Positions 60,235 to 64,000 of a DNA stretch of 64,000 bases are shown in pieces. Source of the stretch: Palsa-504 sp963789225 (lineage in GTDB: Bacteria > Actinomycetota > Actinomycetes > Streptosporangiales > Streptosporangiaceae); the NCBI GenBank assembly GCA_963789225.1, contig CAWBKD010000046.1, positions 682,001 through 746,000 of the forward strand, given 5' to 3'. The notes below the pieces were generated by a model. It saw only the letters and a program-made list of their open reading frames with translations, was not told the origin of the DNA and ran no database searches. The stretch's first letter is position 1, and every line of letters begins with the position of its first letter. The position numbers were made by a program, and so were the translations under genes.

Positions 60235-61178
60235 AAGTCCTCCAGCCTCCGCCCGGTCAGCCGCAGGAAGACGTCCTCCAGCGTGCCGCGGCGGACCAGC
60301 GAGGTGAGCGGGTCCAGCCCGCTGGCCCGGATCGAGGCCAGGGCAGAGTCACCGTCGGTGACGTAGAGAAGTATTCGGTCAGCCAGCACTTCCGCTCGTT
60401 CGGCAGGAAAATCTTTGAGTTTGTCCGCGGCCGTCTCGTGCAGCTCGGGATCGAAGCGCAGCTCGAGGACCTCCGGTGAGCAGTACTTGGTGATCAGGTC
60501 GCGGGGCGAGCCCTCGGCCGCGAACGTACCGTGGTCCATCACGGCCAGGCGGTCGCAGAGTTGCTCGGCCTCGTCCATGTAGTGCGTGGTCAGGATCAGC
60601 GTGACGCCGCGCTGCTTGAGCCGGAACAGCCGATCCCACACCACGTGCCTGGCCTGCGGGTCCAGGCCGGTGGTGGGCTCGTCGAGGAGCAGGATCTCCG
60701 GCTCGTTGATCAGCGAGCGGGCGATCGTCAGCCGACGCTTCAGGCCGCCGGACAGCGGGTCCACCTTGTCCTTCGCCCGGTCGCTGAGCTGCACGAACTC
60801 CAGCAGCGCCGCGGACCGCTCCCGGATGACGCGGCGCGGCAGCCCGAAGTACCTGCCGTAGACGAGCAGGTTCTCCAGCACGGTCAGCTCGACGTCGAGG
60901 GTGTCCTCCTGCGGCACGACGCCGAGGCGGGCCCGGATCGCGGAACCTTGCCGGACCGGGTCGGCGCCCAGGATGGTCAGTTCCCCGCTGGTCGGCGGGG
61001 AGACGCAGCCGATCATCCGCATCGTGGAGGACTTGCCCGCGCCGTTCGGCCCGAGGAAACCGAACGCCTCCCCCCGGTACAGGTCGAAGTCGATCCCGTC
61101 CACTGCCGTGAAGCTGCCGAACTTCTTGGTCAGGCCCCGGGCTCGGACAAGTACCTCGGTTCCGGAAGCTCTCAGCAC
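60111..61178 (-). CDS. ABC exporter ATP-binding protein with element-derived C-terminus
   Basis: This 355-residue ATPase has Walker A GPNGAGKSS, signature LSGGLKRRLTIARS, Walker B LLLDEPTTGLD and switch TTHYMDEAE. The C-terminal regulatory region ends naturally near LEDVFLRLTGRRLED; the last about 45 residues (LWWCWPGGATSRNPPRMGG and beyond) come from the MITE-like element and overlap the permease gene by 124 bp in another frame. The GTG at 61178 is the only plausible start; its site is weak. It drives the two permeases encoded downstream. Confidence 0.9.
   Translation of the reverse strand: MLRASGTEVLVRARGLTKKFGSFTAVDGIDFDLYRGEAFGFLGPNGAGKSSTMRMIGCVSPPTSGELTILGADPVRQGSAIRARLGVVPQEDTLDVELTVLENLLVYGRYFGLPRRVIRERSAALLEFVQLSDRAKDKVDPLSGGLKRRLTIARSLINEPEILLLDEPTTGLDPQARHVVWDRLFRLKQRGVTLILTTHYMDEAEQLCDRLAVMDHGTFAAEGSPRDLITKYCSPEVLELRFDPELHETAADKLKDFPAERAEVLADRILLYVTDGDSALASIRASGLDPLTSLVRRGTLEDVFLRLTGRRLEDLWWCWPGGATSRNPPRMGGLPAPPYSPGPGQHSLGRRSSAG
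60141..60228 (-). repeat. Complete 88-bp MITE-like element, copy C
   Basis: The element is bounded by perfect 13-bp inverted repeats, GTGCTGGCCCGGG (60141-60153) and CCCGGGCCAGCAC (60216-60228). The interior is GC-rich with runs of C and G able to fold back. It encodes no transposase. It lies where the ATPase gene ends and the permease gene begins and is read through in both frames. Confidence 0.8.
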
Positions 61179-61258
61179 CTGATCCAGGTTACCGGCGGGT
61201 TATGACATTCCCCGAACGGTTTTACCACCCCACGCGCACCACACCAGGGGACGCGATA

Positions 61259-61786
61259 ATGTCGGTCTATACCGGCATGGACCAGGTAAGGGACGAAGCC
61301 ACGGTGAGGATCATCCGCAGCCTCTACGCGCGCTTCCGGGTGCTCATCCAAGAGGTCGCCAAGTTCGGGGTCGTCGGCGGCCTTGCGTTCGTGCTGACCG
61401 TCATCCTGTTCAACGCCTTCCGCTCTGGCGCCGGGCTAGGCTCGATCCCCTCCGCGACGCTCGCCAACCTCCTGGCCACCGTGTTCGCCTTCGTCGGCAA
61501 CAAGTTCTGGGCGTTCCGGCACCGTAAGGGGAACCACCCGGCCCGCGAGACCCTCCTGTTCTTCTTCTTCAACGGCATCGGGATCCTCATCACCAACGGG
61601 GTCGTCGCGGCCGCGGAGTACGGGCTCGGGCTGAAGAGCACCTTCTCCGACAACGTGGCCAACGTCATCGGCATCGGCCTGGCCACGCTGTTCCGGCTGT
61701 ACTGCTACCGCCGCTGGGTGTTCCTTTACGCCGACGGGGAAGCGCCCGCCGCGGAGCAGCTGGAGCCTGAGACTTCGGGGACCTGA
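61259..61786 (+). CDS. GtrA family membrane protein
   Basis: This 175-residue protein of the GtrA/DPMS-TM family has four hydrophobic segments, with FGVVGGLAFVLTVILFN at the start of the domain, NLLATVFAFVGNKFWAFR, and a terminal LFRLYCYRRWVF. GtrA-like proteins help move polyprenyl-phosphate-linked sugars across the membrane. The ATG at 61259 is preceded by AGGGGA; an ATG at 61202 has no site. Such a protein fits the GT2 enzyme encoded at 24884, although they are 36 kb apart. It is divergent from the ABC exporter operon. Confidence 0.9.
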   Translation: MSVYTGMDQVRDEATVRIIRSLYARFRVLIQEVAKFGVVGGLAFVLTVILFNAFRSGAGLGSIPSATLANLLATVFAFVGNKFWAFRHRKGNHPARETLLFFFFNGIGILITNGVVAAAEYGLGLKSTFSDNVANVIGIGLATLFRLYCYRRWVFLYADGEAPAAEQLEPETSGT

Positions 61787-61807
61787 GCCCAGGCCCGGCT
61801 GGACGGG

Positions 61808-62599
61808 TTACGGGCAGCCGCGGACGGCGGATAGGCCGAGCGGGGTCTTGAGCGCAACCGCCTCCTGCGCCCTGGTCAGGTAGCCCACTGCGGTCATCCG
61901 CCCGATCACGTGCACCAGGCGCGCCCTGGCCTGGGCCGGGTAGACTAGCGGGTCGTCGTAGGTCGGCGCGTTCACGATCCCGGCGAGCATGGCCGCCTGC
62001 ACCAGCGTAAGCCGGTCGGGCGGCCGCCCGAAGTACCCGCAGCTGGCGGCGTCCAGGCCGTAGTAGCCGTGACCGTAGTACGCGATCTCGGCGTACAGGC
62101 GCAGGATCTCGGCCCGGCTGTACGTGTGGTTGAGCTTGAGCGCGACCACCACCTGCTCGATGATCTGCAGGAAACTGCTGTGACCCGAGGTGTACAGGTT
62201 CTTGGCCAGCTGCTGGTCGATGGTGCTGCCGCCGCCGTCGGTGTGGCCCGTAACCCAGGAGGCCGCCACCCGGATCAGCGCGAAGGGGTCAATGCCCGGG
62301 TCGCTGTAGAACCGGTGGTCCTCCGTCGCCACCAGGGCCTGCGCGAAGTACGGCGGGACCGGCGAGCCGGGGTAGGCAATGTGATGCTCCGCCGCCTGGG
62401 CACGGGCCAGCGCGGTCGCCTGGCTCGCCGAAGGGGTCAGGAGGTAGAGCAGGCCGAACCCGGCGGCGAACACGACGATCAGGATGAAGACCACCTTGAC
62501 GATCCAGAAGGCCACCCTGACCCGCCTGCTCGGCCGCCGCCCTCCCCCGGCGGCGTCCCGGTCGCCGGAAGCTGAGCGGCGAGCGTTCAGTACTCTCAA
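61808..62599 (-). CDS. Monofunctional GT51 peptidoglycan transglycosylase
   Basis: This 263-residue protein has a short basic N-terminus, one membrane anchor (about residues 31-54) and a GT51 domain: catalytic Glu in ALVATEDHRFYSDPGID, then GGGSTIDQQLAKNLY and AEILRLYAEIAYYGHGYYGLDAA. It polymerises glycan strands from lipid II on the outer face of the membrane. No penicillin-binding transpeptidase domain follows, unlike in class A PBPs. The TTG at 62599 is chosen because GGAGGGG lies eight bases upstream. A cysteine pair (ASCGYF and RGCP) could form a disulfide. Confidence 0.9.
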   Translation of the reverse strand: MRVLNARRSASGDRDAAGGGRRPSRRVRVAFWIVKVVFILIVVFAAGFGLLYLLTPSASQATALARAQAAEHHIAYPGSPVPPYFAQALVATEDHRFYSDPGIDPFALIRVAASWVTGHTDGGGSTIDQQLAKNLYTSGHSSFLQIIEQVVVALKLNHTYSRAEILRLYAEIAYYGHGYYGLDAASCGYFGRPPDRLTLVQAAMLAGIVNAPTYDDPLVYPAQARARLVHVIGRMTAVGYLTRAQEAVALKTPLGLSAVRGCP

Positions 62600-62933
62600 C
62601 TGCCCAGCCCCTCCGTACCTGAGATGCGGTCCTGCAAGTTACAACGAGCGCGACATCCGCGCCATGCCCGGCCTCGTCACAGCTTCCTCACCGACGTCTG
62701 ATCGACGGCGCCGACGGGCGGAGCGCTGGCCGAAATGGTTCAAATCGTTATATGTCAGTAAAAGTACCTGACTCCCCCGATCGCGACCGTTGCCGTACGT
62801 TGCTGTTTAGTTATGCGCCAAGCGCGGATAGATTGCTACCCGCAGAACCGGAACGTATGAGCGGGGACGTCTGCGGGTATTCGGACCGGGGGGGCCGCTG
62901 AGATGCCTCCCGCAACGACCTGAGGAGGCAGCC
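62600..62933. other. Divergent intergenic region with structured leader
   Basis: This 334-bp gap separates the transglycosylase (-) and the S53 protease (+). The part 62738-62775 is the AT-richest (ttatatgtcagtaaaa) and probably holds the promoters. A strong hairpin with perfect 10-bp arms TACCCGCAGA (62837-62846) and TCTGCGGGTA (62870-62879) and a 23-nt loop lies in the likely leader of the protease gene. No open frame is convincing. Confidence 0.5.
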
Positions 62934-64000
62934 TTGCTGCATCGATCGCTTCGGTATCTCCGGGCCGCCGGGGCGCTGGCCCTGGTCAGCGGATCCCTGT
63001 TCGCTGGCGGCGCCCCCGTCGTCGCAGCGGCCGACCTCGCGATCCAGCCGATGTTGATCACCAGGTTCGCATCGGCCACCCAGGTGCCCTCCAACCAAGA
63101 TTGCGTGCTGCAGTTCACCGAACCCTGCTACCAGCCGGCCCAGCTCCAGACCGCGTACGACGTGCAGCCCCTGTTCAACCGCGGGATCACCGGCAAGGGC
63201 CAGACCATCGTGATCGTCGACTCGTTCGGGTCCCCGACGATCCGGTCGGATCTGCGGACCTTCGACAGCGCGTTCGGCCTGCCGGCCCCGCCGTCCTTCC
63301 GCATCATCCAGCCGACCGGGCGGGTGCCCCGGTATAACGGCAACAACGGCACCGAACGCGGCTGGGCCGGAGAGACCACCCTCGACGTGGACTGGGCACA
63401 CACCATGGCCCCCGGCGCGAACATCCTGCTGGTCGAGACGCCGGTCCCGGAGAGTACGGGGCTGGACGGCATGCCGCAGATCGTCGAGGCCGAGAACTAC
63501 GTCATCGACCATCACCTCGGCCAGGTGATCAGCCAGAGTTTCGGCGCGGCCGAGGCTACGTTCCCCAGCGCTGCGTCCATCGAGGGCCTGCGCAGCGCCT
63601 ACGTCAATGCCCAGCAGAACGGCGTGACGGTCCTCGCCGCGGCCGGTGACGACGGGGCATCCGACCAATCCAACAACGCAGGGACGCTCCTGTTCACCCA
63701 CCGGGCGGTCCTGTGGCCCGCCAGCGACCCGCTGGTCACCGCGGTGGGAGGCACGCAGCTGGCGCTCGACATCAACGGCAACCGGACCGCGCCGGACGCG
63801 GTGTGGAACGACGGCAACAACCCCGGCCTGCTCAACGCCTTCGAGGGCAGCCCCGACCCCACCGGCATCGCGACCGGCGGCGGCAAGTCGGGGGTCTTCG
63901 GCCGGCCGTCGTACCAGAACGGCGTGGCCCGCGTCGTCGGCGATCACCGGGGCATCCCGGACATCTCCATGAGCGCAGCCTGCTCCGGGCTGGTCCTGAC
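62934..64000 (+). CDS. Secreted S53 (sedolisin) family protease, 3' end outside window
   Basis: At least 355 residues are visible. A signal peptide (basic start, hydrophobic LRAAGALALVSGSLFAGGAP, cleavage near VVAAAD) is followed by the start of a protease domain: YDVQPLFNRGITGKGQTIVI, the Glu/Asp pair in GETTLDVDWAHTMAPGA, SQSFG and VLAAAGDDGASD, where the last Asp fits the oxyanion-hole Asp of sedolisins. The serine motif should lie beyond the window. The TTG at 62934 has GAGGAGG five bases upstream and is a clear start. A 10-bp hairpin lies in its leader. Substrates would be extracellular proteins. Confidence 0.85.
   Translation, partial: MLHRSLRYLRAAGALALVSGSLFAGGAPVVAAADLAIQPMLITRFASATQVPSNQDCVLQFTEPCYQPAQLQTAYDVQPLFNRGITGKGQTIVIVDSFGSPTIRSDLRTFDSAFGLPAPPSFRIIQPTGRVPRYNGNNGTERGWAGETTLDVDWAHTMAPGANILLVETPVPESTGLDGMPQIVEAENYVIDHHLGQVISQSFGAAEATFPSAASIEGLRSAYVNAQQNGVTVLAAAGDDGASDQSNNAGTLLFTHRAVLWPASDPLVTAVGGTQLALDINGNRTAPDAVWNDGNNPGLLNAFEGSPDPTGIATGGGKSGVFGRPSYQNGVARVVGDHRGIPDISMSAACSGLVL

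Noticed and set aside
62600..62933. Cyclic di-AMP (ydaO) riboswitch before a secreted protein
   Set aside because: The conserved ydaO core sequence blocks are not found.
1..64000. tRNA or rRNA genes
   Set aside because: No cloverleaf-type or conserved rRNA segments were recognised while reading the intergenic regions.

Overview
The window is chromosomal DNA of a high-GC actinomycete. Evidence for this is the Pup ligase gene pafA, the WYL regulators pafB and pafC, a HelY-type helicase, twin-arginine translocase genes, a DUF3099 gene, a 6C-type small RNA, a GlnR-like box and frequent GTG/TTG starts. I see no rRNA, tRNA, CRISPR array, integrase or transposase. The genus cannot be named from the sequence alone; Streptosporangiales-like is a guess.

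Layout. 0-3.2 kb: a tldD/tldE protease pair and a small DUF3099 membrane protein. 3.2-4.1 kb: a candidate 6C RNA with three C-loop hairpins, half a palindromic repeat element and an 18-bp tandem array. 4.1-6.7 kb: a PadR regulator with a DrrAB-like ABC exporter. 7.0-17.3 kb: helY, tatC, tatA, pafC, pafB, a DUF3866 gene on the other strand, a two-domain FKBP lipoprotein and pafA. 17.4-32.3 kb: a surface-glycan locus with three paralogues each of two polytopic GT-C-like families (A and B), a seventh GT-C-like protein, and a translationally coupled nucleotide-sugar dehydrogenase, GT2 transferase and NAD-dependent epimerase. 32.3-38 kb: an operon of aldehyde dehydrogenase (frameshifted), E1 beta, a stand-alone lipoyl domain, E1 alpha and an M24-fold hydrolase, facing an XRE-cupin regulator. 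38-42.7 kb: a duplicated secreted beta-helix-type protein, the second copy lacking its signal peptide, with a small zinc-finger/HTH regulator between the copies. 43-46.7 kb: alpha/beta hydrolase, cyclase-family hydrolase, ThDP enzyme and a small membrane protein. 46.8-49.5 kb: a frameshifted ammonium transporter gene behind a GlnR-like box, then a 21-codon ORF leading into an epimerase gene. 49.5-56.5 kb: GH3 glycosidase, a probable heteromeric acyl-CoA dehydrogenase pair, an SDR and a third acyl-CoA dehydrogenase. 56.6-61.2 kb: a DUF2079 membrane protein and an ABC-2 exporter with two permeases. 61.2-64 kb: GtrA, a GT51 transglycosylase and the start of a secreted S53 (sedolisin) protease cut by the window end.

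How the genes work together. The glycan locus reads as a complete lipid-linked pathway: the dehydrogenase and epimerase would make the sugar donor, the GT2 enzyme (with the distant GtrA) would load it on a lipid carrier, and the GT-C proteins would transfer it outside the membrane. The 32-38 kb operon looks like an inducible 2-oxo-acid catabolic unit controlled by the divergent XRE-cupin protein.

The most unusual items are the three-hairpin 6C-like RNA, an 88-bp MITE-like element with 13-bp perfect terminal inverted repeats that has fused itself into two overlapping genes, the repeated GT-C pairs, in-frame tandem repeats inside conserved proteins (four identical 60-bp units in helY), and a leaderless zinc-finger/HTH gene with a perfect operator over its -10 box.
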